DNA from: Paenarthrobacter sp.
GTDB lineage: Bacteria > Actinomycetota > Actinomycetes > Actinomycetales > Micrococcaceae
Reading direction: 5' to 3'
Assembly: GCA_031179305.1 (NCBI GenBank)
Contig: JAPSHX010000002.1
Location: 248,001-312,000, forward strand
Length of the DNA stretch: 64,000 nucleotides
Shown: one piece after another, positions 6,583-16,505 of the stretch
How the letters are laid out: each line of letters begins with the position of its first letter
Position numbering within the stretch: position 1 is the first letter of the stretch
The notes under the pieces: model-generated
Database searches by the model: none
What the model saw: only the letters and a program-made list of their open reading frames with translations
Told to the model about the DNA's origin: nothing
Translations under genes and position numbers: made by a program

Positions 6583-9579
6583 CTAGCTGCTTGGTGAAGG
6601 CGACGGCGTCGCGGTGGGAGTGGATCCCGGCGTCGCTGCTGGTGCCGGAGTGGCGTCCAAACGGGCTTGGGCGTCGAGCGCTTTCCGCAGTGCCTCAGAC
6701 AGCTTGGTCTGCTGGGCACCGTATCCAGCGAAGTCACCCTGGGCCAAGGCAGCCTGCCCGTCCTGGATGGCCTTGTTGGCCTCATCCAAGGCTGCCTTGA
6801 GGTCAGCCTTGGCATCGGTAGGTCCTGCCGGCGGAGTGGTGGTTCCCGGAGGCGTGTTCGGCGTCTGACCATTGTTGTCCGAGTCGCCGGCAGTAGCACC
6901 GGAGTCACCACCGAACAGTTGATCGAGTGCCTCATCCAAGGTGGGGGCGAAGCCGATCTTGTCGCCGAAGGCCACTAGGACGCGCTGCAGGGTGGGGTAC
7001 GACGTCTCACCGGTGGATTTCAGGTACACAGGCTGGACGTAGAGCAAACCACCGCCGACAGGCAATGTGAGCAGGTTGCCGTTCAACACTTCCGAAGCGC
7101 CCTGACGGAGCAAGTTGAGTGCCTGCGACACCGTGGGATCAGAGTTGAACTTGTTTTGTGCTTGTCCGGGACCAGGAACCTGGGTGTCGGTGGGGAGCTC
7201 CAGGAGCCTCAGCTTTCCGTAGCTCTCCCCCTTGACGCCCTGGACGTTTCCGGCGTCCGAGTCAGCCGCGAGGAAGCCGTACAGGATGTTTCGGGCGCTG
7301 CCGTTGACCGTTTGTGGAATGAAGGACGAGGTCAGCTGGAACGCCGGCTTATCCTGGTCCGGCATCTGCAATGACATGTAGAACGGTGGCTGCTTGACGG
7401 CTTCCGTGACCGTGGGATCGTTCGGAACGCTCCAAGCATCGTTGTTCTGATAGAAGCTGTCAGGATCGGTCACGTGGTACCGCCCGAGCAGTTCACGCTG
7501 GACCTTGAACAGGTCCTCCGGATACCGGACGTGGCTCATGAGATCACCGGACATCTCCGAGTACGGCTTGATGACCGTCGGGAAGACCTTTTGCCATGCC
7601 TTCAGGATGGGGTCCTGGTCGTCCCATGCGTAGAGATTCACTGAGCCGTCATACGCATCCACTGTGGCTTTGACCGAGTTGCGGATGTAGTTGACCGAGC
7701 TGTTTGGCAAGGCAACGGTGCGCCCGGCACTTGTCTGCGAGTCAACCGTGGCGTTCTGCAGTTGCTGCGGCTGTGAGTACGGGAAGTACTGGCTCGTGGT
7801 GTAACCGTCCACGATCCACTTCACGCGGCCGTCCACAACTGCCGGGTAAGCGTTGCCATCAACAGTCAGGTACGGGGCGAGTTTCTCAACGCGTTCACGC
7901 GGATTGCGTTCGTAGAGAATCTGGGATTCCGCATTGACGCCATCCGAGAGCAACAGGTCCGAAGACTGGAACTTGATGGAATAAAGGATTCTATTCAGCC
8001 AGTTGCCTACATTCGGTCCGCCGTTGCCGCTAAAGGTGTACTGCGTCTCCCCGCCACCCTCACGGCCGGCTGGCCGGTCCTGCTCACGGTTCGGAGCCCC
8101 TTCCGGGGCGCCGACGATGGAGTACTCAGGAGAATTCTCGCCGAAGTAGATACGCGGCTCATATGTGGTGTCGTTGCCCAGGACACCGGTGGACGGAATA
8201 CCGGACTGCAGGAATTCCGGTTTGCCGTCAACAGTAAACTTGTTGCCCTTGGCTGCGACCACGCCATAGCCGTGCGTATAGACAATGTGCCTGTTGACCC
8301 AGGTCTGCTGGTTGGCACTAAGGCCGTCCGGGTTCAGTTCGCGTACAGCGATAACAGTGTCCTGAACCTTGCCGTCAACCATGTACCGGTCCACGTTCAG
8401 AGTCTGTGGGAACTGGTAATAGGGCCGGTACTGCTCAAGCTGGGCAAACGCCGAAGAAACAAGGTTGGGGTCAAGGAGGCGAATGTTGGCAGTAGTCTGC
8501 GCATCCGCTGCCAAGGCACCGGTAGTCGCCGTGGTGGTGGCGTTGTACGCAGATACGTCGATCTTGTCCAAACCGTAAGCTGCCCGCGTCATCTTTATAT
8601 TTCGATCAATGAACTCCTTTTCCAAGGTGTTCTCCGACGGACGAACCTGGAACTGCTGAATAACCCACGGGTATACGCCGCCGGCCAGAATGGCCGTGAT
8701 AACCAACATCGCCGTACCAATCACCGGCAGGCGCCAGCGACCGATGATCGCGGCAATGATGAACAGGATGGCGACAAGGCCCGCGGCTACGGCAAGGATC
8801 GCCTTTGTAGGCACAACGGCATTGACGTCCGTGTAAAGTGCACCGGCCCATCGGCCGGAATTGCTCTGGACAGTCGTGTACCTGTCCAACCAGAAGTTGA
8901 TGCCGAGCAGGACCAGGAAAAAAGCGCCCGTGACGGCGATATGGATTTGAGCTGCCCTGCTCGTGAAGATGCCGCGTTCCATGAGCCGGATGCTGCCGTA
9001 GAGGTAGTGCGTCAGGATGCCTGCAATACCGGCAACAACGGCGATGCTGATCAGGAACCCGGTGACAAAACCCAGGAACGGCAGTGTCATGAGATAGAAA
9101 CTGATGTCCATGTTGAACAACGGATCTGTCTGTCCGAATGGCTCCTGGTTGAAGAACAACAGGGCCTTCTGCCACTGGCTGGCTGCCGCACTGCCGGCAA
9201 AGAGCCCGAACAGGATGGGCAGGCCGATCATGACAACCCGGCGGACAGGCTCAAGCTGTGCCTGGTAACGATTGAGGTTGTCCCGGGCCTCAGCATCCGG
9301 AGCATAGACGGGCCGGGAGCGGTAGGCAATCCTGATGGCGAAGTAAACAGCGGCAAACATCATGGCGAAACCGATGAGGAACGTGATGATCCTGGCGAGG
9401 TTTTCGCGGATATAAACTTCGAAGAAGCCAAGCTGCTGATACCACAGGACGTCAGTCCACACATTGGCGAAGAAAATGAAACCGACGACGGCCACTGCCA
9501 CGACAATGAGCGTCGGCGTCAGGGCACCTCGTCTCAGTGGTGATCTTCCGGGCGGGTTGGAGCTGGCGGGACGGGACAA
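6583..9579 (-). CDS. UPF0182 (COG1615) large polytopic membrane protein
   Basis: The product of about 998 residues belongs to the UPF0182 family, which has no established reaction. The N-terminal third carries about seven hydrophobic helices, starting with [21 protein letters not shown] large, probably extracytoplasmic domain follows, and the C terminus is a low-complexity Pro/Thr/Ser/Ala tail after a short helical segment. I chose TTG at 9579 because GAGG lies 8 bases upstream and the encoded [14 protein letters not shown] start is typical of the family; an ATG at 9663 would add 28 residues but lacks a ribosome site. The PDZ/Lon-like gene lies 125 bases upstream on the same strand, an order also known from mycobacteria. 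Family certain, function unknown. Confidence 0.88.
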   Translation of the reverse strand: MSRPASSNPPGRSPLRRGALTPTLIVVAVAVVGFIFFANVWTDVLWYQQLGFFEVYIRENLARIITFLIGFAMMFAAVYFAIRIAYRSRPVYAPDAEARDNLNRYQAQLEPVRRVVMIGLPILFGLFAGSAAASQWQKALLFFNQEPFGQTDPLFNMDISFYLMTLPFLGFVTGFLISIAVVAGIAGILTHYLYGSIRLMERGIFTSRAAQIHIAVTGAFFLVLLGINFWLDRYTTVQSNSGRWAGALYTDVNAVVPTKAILAVAAGLVAILFIIAAIIGRWRLPVIGTAMLVITAILAGGVYPWVIQQFQVRPSENTLEKEFIDRNIKMTRAAYGLDKIDVSAYNATTTATTGALAADAQTTANIRLLDPNLVSSAFAQLEQYRPYYQFPQTLNVDRYMVDGKVQDTVIAVRELNPDGLSANQQTWVNRHIVYTHGYGVVAAKGNKFTVDGKPEFLQSGIPSTGVLGNDTTYEPRIYFGENSPEYSIVGAPEGAPNREQDRPAGREGGGETQYTFSGNGGPNVGNWLNRILYSIKFQSSDLLLSDGVNAESQILYERNPRERVEKLAPYLTVDGNAYPAVVDGRVKWIVDGYTTSQYFPYSQPQQLQNATVDSQTSAGRTVALPNSSVNYIRNSVKATVDAYDGSVNLYAWDDQDPILKAWQKVFPTVIKPYSEMSGDLMSHVRYPEDLFKVQRELLGRYHVTDPDSFYQNNDAWSVPNDPTVTEAVKQPPFYMSLQMPDQDKPAFQLTSSFIPQTVNGSARNILYGFLAADSDAGNVQGVKGESYGKLRLLELPTDTQVPGPGQAQNKFNSDPTVSQALNLLRQGASEVLNGNLLTLPVGGGLLYVQPVYLKSTGETSYPTLQRVLVAFGDKIGFAPTLDEALDQLFGGDSGATAGDSDNNGQTPNTPPGTTTPPAGPTDAKADLKAALDEANKAIQDGQAALAQGDFAGYGAQQTKLSEALRKALDAQARLDATPAPAATPGSTPTATPSPSPSS

Positions 9580-9704
9580 ACTCTGTACCTCATTGGTGTC
9601 AGTGAACAGTCGGTGTGCGTGTGTTGACTTTCCCTGCCGCTGGGTTGTGGCAAGGGCCGTCATCTATGCCACGAGTGGCGGTGAAGCTAAGTTCCACCGT
9701 CAGT

Positions 9705-10841
9705 CTAGTTGTTTGTGCAGGTGGGAAGGCTCCCTGTGTCTTGACCGGATCCGAGCCGCTCCACAGCAGAGGTGGCGTCGGCCAGAGTTTCCACCTTGAC
9801 CACCTGAAGCCCGTCCGGAACGTGGCCCACGACGTCCGCGCAGTTGGATGCCGGTGCCAGGAACATGGTGGCACCCTGTTGGCGGGCTCCTATCATCTTC
9901 TGGGCAATGCCCCCGATGGGACCCACTGCGCCATCGGCGGTGATCGTGCCGGTGCCCGCCACGTGTTTGCCGCCGGTGAGGTCTCCCGGCGTAAGGTTGT
10001 CCACGATCCCCAAGGCAAACATCAAGCCTGCGCTGGGTCCGCCAACATTATCCAGGGAAATGCCGACATCGAAGGGGAATGTGAAGTCGCTGGCCAGCAG
10101 CACACCCAGAACGTAGCGGTCTGCCTCGTTCTTGGCGGGGGTTATCGTTTCGGCAACCGCAACGCCATTCCTGTCCACGCCGACGACGACCGGGGCGCCG
10201 GCGCCCGCAGCCAGTTCGGCCTGGACCACGCTCATGGACGTTATCGCCTTGCCGTTGATGGAGACCAGCCGGTCACCTTCCTGGATCTTCCCGGCGGATG
10301 GCGAAGGGTCTGATAGACCTGCGACGCTGAGCCGCTGCTCAAAGGGGATCTCGAGCTCACGCAAGGCCGCGGCCACCGCGTTCTCCTGCGATGTTTCCAT
10401 GGCAATTTCGCCTTGTTGGACCGTCTGCTCGGCCGTGGTGCCCTTGGGATAGATGAGCTCTTCGGGATAAATGGCCTTGGAGGGATCCAGCCAGGCGCGG
10501 AAGACATCAAAGATGGTGGCTGGAGTCTTCGGACCGCCGGTCATGACAACAGTGGTCAGGTCAAGGTTGCCATTCGCCGGAAAGGACTCGCGACCGGAAA
10601 TGCTGATGACAGGCTTGTCGCCGTCCTTGCCCAGAGTATTGAACGTGGGACCCGCTGATTCAATGACGTACGGCACCGGCAACGCTGCCGCCCCGATGCC
10701 CAAGCCGAGTGCGAGGAGACCGGAGATCACCATGATCATGTAGCGGCCGTCACGGGGCGGTGCCGGCGGCGCGGAGCTGGATTCGGCGTCGGGCGTTTGA
10801 CGCGGGTCCAATGAGCCCTCGGGGCTGGGCGAAGTAAGCAT
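9705..10841 (-). CDS. Membrane-anchored PDZ and Lon-like (S16) protease, YlbL type
   Basis: The 378-residue protein has a short cytoplasmic N terminus, one membrane helix (about 34-55), a PDZ domain (about 170-240) and a C-terminal Lon-type proteolytic domain without an ATPase. The Ser-Lys dyad is visible: Ser in GGPSAGLMFAL and Lys in GPIGGIAQK. Related B. subtilis YlbL degrades a DNA-damage checkpoint protein (established for that homologue; extension here is inference). The ATG at 10841 is preceded by GAGAGG. The frame is open upstream to 11195, but that stretch overlaps the divergent gene and lacks family similarity. Confidence 0.9.
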   Translation of the reverse strand: MLTSPSPEGSLDPRQTPDAESSSAPPAPPRDGRYMIMVISGLLALGLGIGAAALPVPYVIESAGPTFNTLGKDGDKPVISISGRESFPANGNLDLTTVVMTGGPKTPATIFDVFRAWLDPSKAIYPEELIYPKGTTAEQTVQQGEIAMETSQENAVAAALRELEIPFEQRLSVAGLSDPSPSAGKIQEGDRLVSINGKAITSMSVVQAELAAGAGAPVVVGVDRNGVAVAETITPAKNEADRYVLGVLLASDFTFPFDVGISLDNVGGPSAGLMFALGIVDNLTPGDLTGGKHVAGTGTITADGAVGPIGGIAQKMIGARQQGATMFLAPASNCADVVGHVPDGLQVVKVETLADATSAVERLGSGQDTGSLPTCTNN

Positions 10842-11052
10842 TGAGGCCTCTCTATGCCGGCATTTACGTGACCGGATCCATGGCTCCTGCCGCCGAAGGC
10901 GGCGGCGGCACATACCAAACATCAACACTACGCGTTCTGACGTTGCAGGACTGCTTTGCCTACAGCGAACGGCACCTCCTCCGGGCAGACAGCCTTCCAG
11001 CCGCGCGGTACGGTGAAAGAGATCACCAGCCAGTTCGACGATCGGCGGCACC

Positions 11053-12507
11053 ATGACTTCCAACCCCAACAATCCGTCCAACGACGACGAAACCCCCAAG
11101 GATCCGCTGGCAGAAATGCTCCAGAACCTGATGGGCGGCCAGGGCATGGGCAACATCGATCCCGCTGAGCTGGCCAAGGCCGCAGGCCTGCCCAACGATC
11201 CCCAGCTCCTTCAGCAGATGTTCGCCCAAGTACAGGCGATGATGAGTTCAACATCCGTGGGCCCCGTGAATTGGCAGCTCGCCCACGAGAATGCACGGCG
11301 CGTCGCCGCCGCCGGCAGCGATCCCTCGGTCAACGCCCAACAGGCCAGGGAGATCGACGAAGCGCTCAGGCTTGCAGAACTTTGGCTGGACCCCGTTACT
11401 GATCTCTCGGCAACCGGCCTGATTGGTAGGGCATGGTCAAGGGCCGAATGGGTTGAAGCGACCCTGGGAACGTGGAAGCGCCTGACCGAGCCCGTGGCCA
11501 ACAGCATCGCCAATGCCTTGTCCAACGCCCTCACCCAGCAAATGCCCGAAGAAATGAAGTCCATGATGGGCGGCGCATCGTCCATGCTGCAAAACATGGG
11601 CGGGGCGATCTTTGGCATGCAACTCGGACAAGCCATCGGCGCGCTCTCAGCCGAGGTTGTCAGCTCCACCGACATCGGAGTCCCCCTGGCAGACCTGGAA
11701 ATGGCGCTGCTGCCGGCCAACGTAGCTAAATTCGGCGAAGGCCTCAGCCTCCCCGAGAATGACGTTCGGCTCTTCCTTGCCGTCCGCGAAGCCGCCCACG
11801 CGCGGCTGTTCGTCCAGGTCCCGTGGTTGCGTGGCCACCTGCTTGGCGCCATTGAGGCATATGCCCGCGGCATTCACATCGACATGTCCCGCATTGAAGA
11901 CCTTGCCCGGGACCTCGACCCGAGCAACCCCGAAGGAATCCAGGAAGCACTGTCCCAGGGTGTCTTCACGCCCGAGCGGACGCCGGTCCAGACGGCCGCG
12001 TTGGAAAAGCTCGAAACTGCTCTTGCCTTGGTGGAGGGCTGGGTGGACGAGCTCACAGCCGAAGCAACCGACAAGGTGCTGCCGTCAGCGACCGCGCTGC
12101 GCGAAACCGTGCGTCGTCGTCGCGCCACAGGTGGACCGGCCGAGCACGCATTCTCGTCCCTGGTCGGCCTGGAACTTCGCCCCCGCAGGCTCCGGGAAGC
12201 GGCAACCCTCTGGGCCACTTTGAAGGAAGAACGCGGTATCGCCGGCCGCGACGCGCTCTGGCACCACCCGGATCTCCTGCCCACCGGTGAGGACCTGGAC
12301 GATCCCAAGGGCTTCTCCGAACGTCGGCGCCTTGCCGAGGCAAGTGACAGCGAGGTTGACGACGCCTTGCAGAAGCTTCTGAGCGGCGGCTACGACTCCG
12401 AGGCCGATGAAGCTGAAGCCTCGGGTTCCAAGGCAGATTCCGCGGAGAACCCGTCCGGTGATGAAACGGCAACGGACGACAACGACCCCGAGGCGCCGGG
12501 CAAATAA
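11053..12507 (+). CDS. DUF2342 family protein (putative zinc-dependent hydrolase)
   Basis: This 484-residue actinobacterial protein belongs to PF10103/DUF2342, often named zinc-dependent metalloprotease or F420-biosynthesis-associated protein. The conserved core around EAAHARLFVQVPWLRGHLL is present. I find no HExxH motif, so the protease label rests on family annotation rather than on visible catalytic residues. The N terminus is Met/Gln/Asn-rich and the last 60 residues are acidic and disordered. It is divergent from the PDZ/Lon gene across 211 bases; the same pairing occurs in mycobacteria. The ribosome site at the ATG is poor, so the start is uncertain. Confidence 0.82.
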   Translation: MTSNPNNPSNDDETPKDPLAEMLQNLMGGQGMGNIDPAELAKAAGLPNDPQLLQQMFAQVQAMMSSTSVGPVNWQLAHENARRVAAAGSDPSVNAQQAREIDEALRLAELWLDPVTDLSATGLIGRAWSRAEWVEATLGTWKRLTEPVANSIANALSNALTQQMPEEMKSMMGGASSMLQNMGGAIFGMQLGQAIGALSAEVVSSTDIGVPLADLEMALLPANVAKFGEGLSLPENDVRLFLAVREAAHARLFVQVPWLRGHLLGAIEAYARGIHIDMSRIEDLARDLDPSNPEGIQEALSQGVFTPERTPVQTAALEKLETALALVEGWVDELTAEATDKVLPSATALRETVRRRRATGGPAEHAFSSLVGLELRPRRLREAATLWATLKEERGIAGRDALWHHPDLLPTGEDLDDPKGFSERRRLAEASDSEVDDALQKLLSGGYDSEADEAEASGSKADSAENPSGDETATDDNDPEAPGK

Positions 12508-12517
12508 GCAAGCCGCG

Positions 12518-12546
12518 CAACGGCCGCCATCTCATGGCGGCCGTTG
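12518..12546 (+). terminator. Hairpin after the DUF2342 gene
   Basis: A 13-bp perfect GC-rich stem (12518-12530 with 12534-12546) with a 3-base loop begins 10 bases after the stop. There is no U tract, so termination may be only partial; it also lies between convergent genes. Confidence 0.6.
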
Positions 12547-12602
12547 TGCAGTTAAGGACAGTTGCGGCTAAGAGAAGCTGTGCGGCCAAGCTTCTGACGT
12601 TT

Positions 12603-13229
12603 TTAGTCAGACAGGTCCACAGTCAAATCGCCGGGATCCTCGGAGCCTGAACCTACCGCGAGTCCCCGGGACGTAGCGAAAGCAACGCCTTCCAAGAAGG
12701 CCTTTGCCCGCTCCGTCTCAGGGTAGGCCTCAACCAATCTCCAGAATTCGGCATTGTGACCCGCCACCAGCAAGTGCGCGAGCTCGTGGACCAGTACGTA
12801 GTCAATAACCCATTGCGGCATGGGCTGAAGTTTGTTGGACAGCCGGATGGTGCCGTCCGCAGGAGTTGCCGAACCCCACCGCGAGTTTTGGTTGGCTACC
12901 CAGCGGACCGACGTCGGGACTGCCCGCCCGCCGAGGTACGTGATTGAAAGGTGCTCGGCATGCTTGGCGAGGGCTTGGTCCGTGGCAGGACGGCGCCTGC
13001 CCGCACCCGATTGCCGCTCCCCCTGCTTCTTCAACTTGGCCAGCATTCGCCGGACCCACTCCCGCTCCTGGGATTTGGTGAAGCTGGCGGGGATGGCGAC
13101 CACGGCCTTGCCATCTTCCCAGAATGCGGCAACGGTTCGCCGCCGCCTGGCGGACCGACGCACCACAACGGGAGCACCGTCGTCGGTGGTGTGTGGAATG
13201 CCGGTGTCGGAAGCAGGTTGGCGGGTCAT
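12603..13229 (-). CDS. YgjP-like (DUF45, M48-type) metallopeptidase
   Basis: The 208-residue protein carries the DUF45 signature NSRWGSA upstream of the zinc motif HELAHLLVAGHN, an HExxH with a third His after five residues, followed by FW. These residues support a zinc metallopeptidase; E. coli YgjP is its better-known relative, with an unclear substrate. The start codon overlaps the uvrD2 stop by one base (TGATG), so translation is probably coupled to the helicase. The first 60 residues are basic and may be disordered. Family is secure; biological role unknown. Confidence 0.87.
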   Translation of the reverse strand: MTRQPASDTGIPHTTDDGAPVVVRRSARRRRTVAAFWEDGKAVVAIPASFTKSQEREWVRRMLAKLKKQGERQSGAGRRRPATDQALAKHAEHLSITYLGGRAVPTSVRWVANQNSRWGSATPADGTIRLSNKLQPMPQWVIDYVLVHELAHLLVAGHNAEFWRLVEAYPETERAKAFLEGVAFATSRGLAVGSGSEDPGDLTVDLSD

Positions 13230-15361
13230 CAGAGTTCGCTGCTCTCAGCGAGTACTGCCAGAACAGCTTCGCCGTAGCGTTCGAGCTTGGACGGGCCAAT
13301 CCCCGCGAGGCCGGACAATTCCTCCAGCGATGACGGTTTGGCTTCTGCGATGGCCGTCAGCGTAGCGTCCGTGAAGACAACATACGCAGGGACATCGGCC
13401 GACTGGGCCTCGTCCCGGCGCCACTGCCTCAACGCCTCGAAGGTCTGTTCCTCGTAAGTAGGCGGGCACTGATGGCAACGCCCCACCTTCCGTTCCGCTC
13501 CACTGGCTAGCATGCTTCCGCAGACCTTGCACGACGCCGGAGCGGCAGCTTTCCGCCGAGTGGGACCCGACTTGCTGCGTGCGTTGGCGGAAGCCACGGA
13601 ATTGGGGCGAAGTCCGTCCAGGAACCGGGACGGTTTGCGGTTGGCCCGGCCACCCGGGGTTCGGGCTGTGGACCATGAGAGATTCAAGTGCTCCCGGGCC
13701 CGGGTGATGCCGACGTAAAGCAACCTGCGCTCTTCATCCACATCCTCGGGCGTATCTGCGAAGGAAATGGGCATGAGCCCTTCGCTGAGGCCTACTAGGA
13801 ACACCGCATCCCATTCCAAGCCCTTGGCGGCGTGGAGGGAAGCAAGAGTGACACCCTGAACGGTGGGTGCGTGTTGCGCGACCGAGCGCTCCTGAAGCTC
13901 ATTGACGAACTCAGCCAAGGTGAAGGACTCCCCACGGCTGACAGCAAGCTCATCGGCCAAGGCGACCAGGGCCGCCAGGGATTCCCAACGCTCACGCAGT
14001 GCTCCACCACTATGGGGGGCGGCCTCCGTGTAACCAAGTGAGGCAACGATGTCCCGCACGATTTGACCCAAGGGTTCCTGTGGCCCTTCCGCCACGGCGC
14101 GGGTTGCCGCGCGCAACTGGAGGATCGCATCGCGGACTTCCTTGCGAGCGAAGAACCGCTCGCCTCCCCGCAGCTGATAGCCAATACCGGCAGAGGCCAG
14201 GGCTTGCTCGTACGCTTCAGACTGGCCGTTGGTGCGGAACAGGATGGCGATCTCACTGGCCTTGACTCCTGTGTTGAGCAGCTCCTGAATTCTGCCTGCC
14301 ACCACAGCGGCCTCAGCCTCGTCATCAGGGCACTCCATGAACCGCGGTTCCGGACCAGGAGGCCGCTGGGCGACAAGCTTAAGGGGCGGCGCCCAGGCGG
14401 CATCTGCCACCGGGCCACCGCTTCGGCGGGAACCTAAGAGGTCGTTGGCCAATCTCACCACTTGCGGGGTGGACCTATAGTCACGGATGAGCTTGACGAT
14501 GGTCGCTCCTGGGAACTGCCCCTTGAACCCGAGAAGATGCTTGGGCGAGGCTCCGGTAAAGGAGTAAATGGTTTGGCTGGCATCTCCCACCACGCACAAC
14601 TCGTTCCGGCCGCCGAGCCACAAATCCAAAAGCCGCTGTTGAAGGGGTGAAACGTCCTGGTACTCGTCCACCACGAAATGGCGGTATTGCTCCCGGACCG
14701 TTGCCGCTACTTTCGGGTCCTCCTGGAGGATGCCCACTGTTATGAGCAGGACGTCTTCGAAGTCGATGACGTTGCGGTCGGTTTTGATGTCCTCATAGGC
14801 CTGGAACACCCTGGAGACCGCGGTGAGGTCGAAGCCTCCGGGAGTCCCACGGCCCTGTGCATTCTCCAAGTAATTAGCGGGCGTCAGCATGGACACCTTG
14901 GCCCACTCGATCTCGGCTGCCAGGTCCCTGATGGATGCACGATCAGTGCTCAGCCGAAGCCTGCGGGAGGCCTCTGCGATCATGTTGGCCTTGTGGTCCA
15001 AGAGATTAGGCAAAGTGCCGCCAATTGCCTGCGGCCAAAAGAACTGTAATTGCCTCAATGCTGCGGCATGGAATGTGCGGGCTTGAACGTTGGCGACACC
15101 AAGATCGCGGAGCCTGCTACGCATCTCAGCTGCGGCCCGGGCAGTGAAAGTCACGGCCAGCAGTCTCTGCGGACTGTAAACCCCGGAGTGAACACCATAA
15201 GCAATGCGATGAGTGATGGCGCGTGTCTTTCCCGTGCCTGCCCCTGCAAGGACGCACATGGGACCCGTCAAAGTACTGGCCACTTCTCGCTGTTCTTCGT
15301 CCAGCCCGCCGAGAATGCGCTCCTCGAGTGAGCCACCGCCGTCGAAAATCCCTTCAGTCAC
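13229..15361 (-). CDS. uvrD2: SF1 DNA helicase UvrD2 with zinc-binding linker and HRDC domain
   Basis: The 710-residue protein has all UvrD helicase motifs: Walker A GAGTGKT near residue 40, DEYQDVSPLQQ (motif II), GDASQTIYSFTGA (III) and VGITRAREHLNLSW (VI). The C terminus holds a tetracysteine module (CKVCGSML and CHQCP), known to be important in mycobacterial UvrD2, and an HRDC domain in the last 65 residues. It unwinds DNA 3' to 5' with ATP and acts in replication or repair. I place the start at GTG 15361, where GTGA overlaps the nudC stop by four bases. NudC upstream and the YgjP-type gene downstream are both coupled by overlapping codons. Confidence 0.93.
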   Translation of the reverse strand: MTEGIFDGGGSLEERILGGLDEEQREVASTLTGPMCVLAGAGTGKTRAITHRIAYGVHSGVYSPQRLLAVTFTARAAAEMRSRLRDLGVANVQARTFHAAALRQLQFFWPQAIGGTLPNLLDHKANMIAEASRRLRLSTDRASIRDLAAEIEWAKVSMLTPANYLENAQGRGTPGGFDLTAVSRVFQAYEDIKTDRNVIDFEDVLLITVGILQEDPKVAATVREQYRHFVVDEYQDVSPLQQRLLDLWLGGRNELCVVGDASQTIYSFTGASPKHLLGFKGQFPGATIVKLIRDYRSTPQVVRLANDLLGSRRSGGPVADAAWAPPLKLVAQRPPGPEPRFMECPDDEAEAAVVAGRIQELLNTGVKASEIAILFRTNGQSEAYEQALASAGIGYQLRGGERFFARKEVRDAILQLRAATRAVAEGPQEPLGQIVRDIVASLGYTEAAPHSGGALRERWESLAALVALADELAVSRGESFTLAEFVNELQERSVAQHAPTVQGVTLASLHAAKGLEWDAVFLVGLSEGLMPISFADTPEDVDEERRLLYVGITRAREHLNLSWSTARTPGGRANRKPSRFLDGLRPNSVASANARSKSGPTRRKAAAPASCKVCGSMLASGAERKVGRCHQCPPTYEEQTFEALRQWRRDEAQSADVPAYVVFTDATLTAIAEAKPSSLEELSGLAGIGPSKLERYGEAVLAVLAESSEL

Positions 15362-16347
15362 GGCTGGAGGTCTTCGATGACGCCGCCATACCAATGCTCA
15401 ATCAATGAACGCGCGATGGACAGGCGCGTTGAGATGGTGATTTCACCGCTCAGCACGGCTTCCTGCAGCTCCTCACGGCTGAACCACCGTGCTCTGGTGA
15501 CCTCTACGCCGTCAGGCCGGGCAACGGCGTCGTCTGTCCTTGCGGTGAACCCCAACATGAGGGAGGCCGGGAATGGCCAGGACTGCGAACCGAGATACTG
15601 GCAGGCCGTCACGCGGACACCCACTTCTTCCTCGATTTCCCGGACGACGGCCTGCTCCAGCGATTCACCAGGCTCAACGAATCCTGCGAGCGTCGAGTAA
15701 TTCTTAGCGTCGACGGCCCCTCCTCCACCTAGCAGGAGCCGGCCATCAGGGCCAACCACCGTGACAATGATCGCGGGATCTGTCCGCGGGTAATGCTCGG
15801 AGTTGTCCTGGGGGCACCGCCTGACCCAGCCGCCGACCTCGATGTCCGTGGGCGTGCCGCACTGTGGGCAATGCGTGTGGGTTGCATGCCAGTTGGAGAT
15901 TGCGCTGGCCTCGATGAACAAGGCGGTGTCCTCGGCGTCAAGACGTGCCGCGACATCCCGAAAGCCGGCCCACTCAGCATCCAACGGCACCGCGGCGATG
16001 CCGGAAGCCGGCGGTTCAGCAACAGTGAACAGCACAACGGACGTGCCCTCCGGCAATGAGGACGACGTCAAAGTGGTGCCCAGGTAGATGGCAGCAAGAG
16101 CACCGCTTTCCGACCCATTAAGAGCTTTCCAGAGCGGCGCAGCGTCTCCGAACCACAGACCGTCAGCAGTCACCAACGCTTTACGCTGCGAAATGACCAT
16201 GGCCTTGGCCGTGCCGGAGGCGATGAGATCCTCCACCATGCCCGGCTTCATCCGCACGCCTGAGCCGCGGTCCACCATGGCAGGACGGACGGGAAGTACG
16301 GTCTCCATCAGGTGATTGGCAAGCGCCGGCGACTCCGTTTGACTCAT
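15358..16347 (-). CDS. nudC: NAD+ diphosphatase / NAD-RNA decapping Nudix hydrolase NudC
   Basis: This 329-residue enzyme splits NAD(H) into NMN(H) and AMP, and in other bacteria removes NAD caps from RNA. A zinc-ribbon region at about 160-185 keeps CPQC and one further Cys; the fourth ligand position is not a Cys (CPQDNSEHYPR), as I recall for actinobacterial orthologues. The Nudix box GFVEPGESLEQAVVREIEEE fits GX5EX7REUXEE, and the NudC signature appears as SQSWPFPAS. ATG 16347 begins the conserved MSQTESPALANHLMETVLP region; the open frame upstream to 16458 is probably untranslated. It starts the nudC-uvrD2-ygjP operon. Confidence 0.92.
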   Translation of the reverse strand: MSQTESPALANHLMETVLPVRPAMVDRGSGVRMKPGMVEDLIASGTAKAMVISQRKALVTADGLWFGDAAPLWKALNGSESGALAAIYLGTTLTSSSLPEGTSVVLFTVAEPPASGIAAVPLDAEWAGFRDVAARLDAEDTALFIEASAISNWHATHTHCPQCGTPTDIEVGGWVRRCPQDNSEHYPRTDPAIIVTVVGPDGRLLLGGGGAVDAKNYSTLAGFVEPGESLEQAVVREIEEEVGVRVTACQYLGSQSWPFPASLMLGFTARTDDAVARPDGVEVTRARWFSREELQEAVLSGEITISTRLSIARSLIEHWYGGVIEDLQP

Positions 16348-16505
16348 GTATCTACCGTACTGACTCGTTTCGACAAAGAACATTTGGATAGGTCCACTGT
16401 TGTGGACACCACCCCATAGGGTTGCCCTCTTAGGCACATGAGCCATGTTTTGATCCACATTTCCTGCGCATTTGCTGCGGATCTGAAGACTCGCCGCACT
16501 GCATC

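Noticed and set aside
8272..9543. Long plus-strand open frame (over 400 codons) opposite the UPF0182 gene
   Set aside because: Its composition (very rich in Asp, Gly, Arg, Gln) and position mark it as a shadow; the minus-strand frame has clear family similarity.
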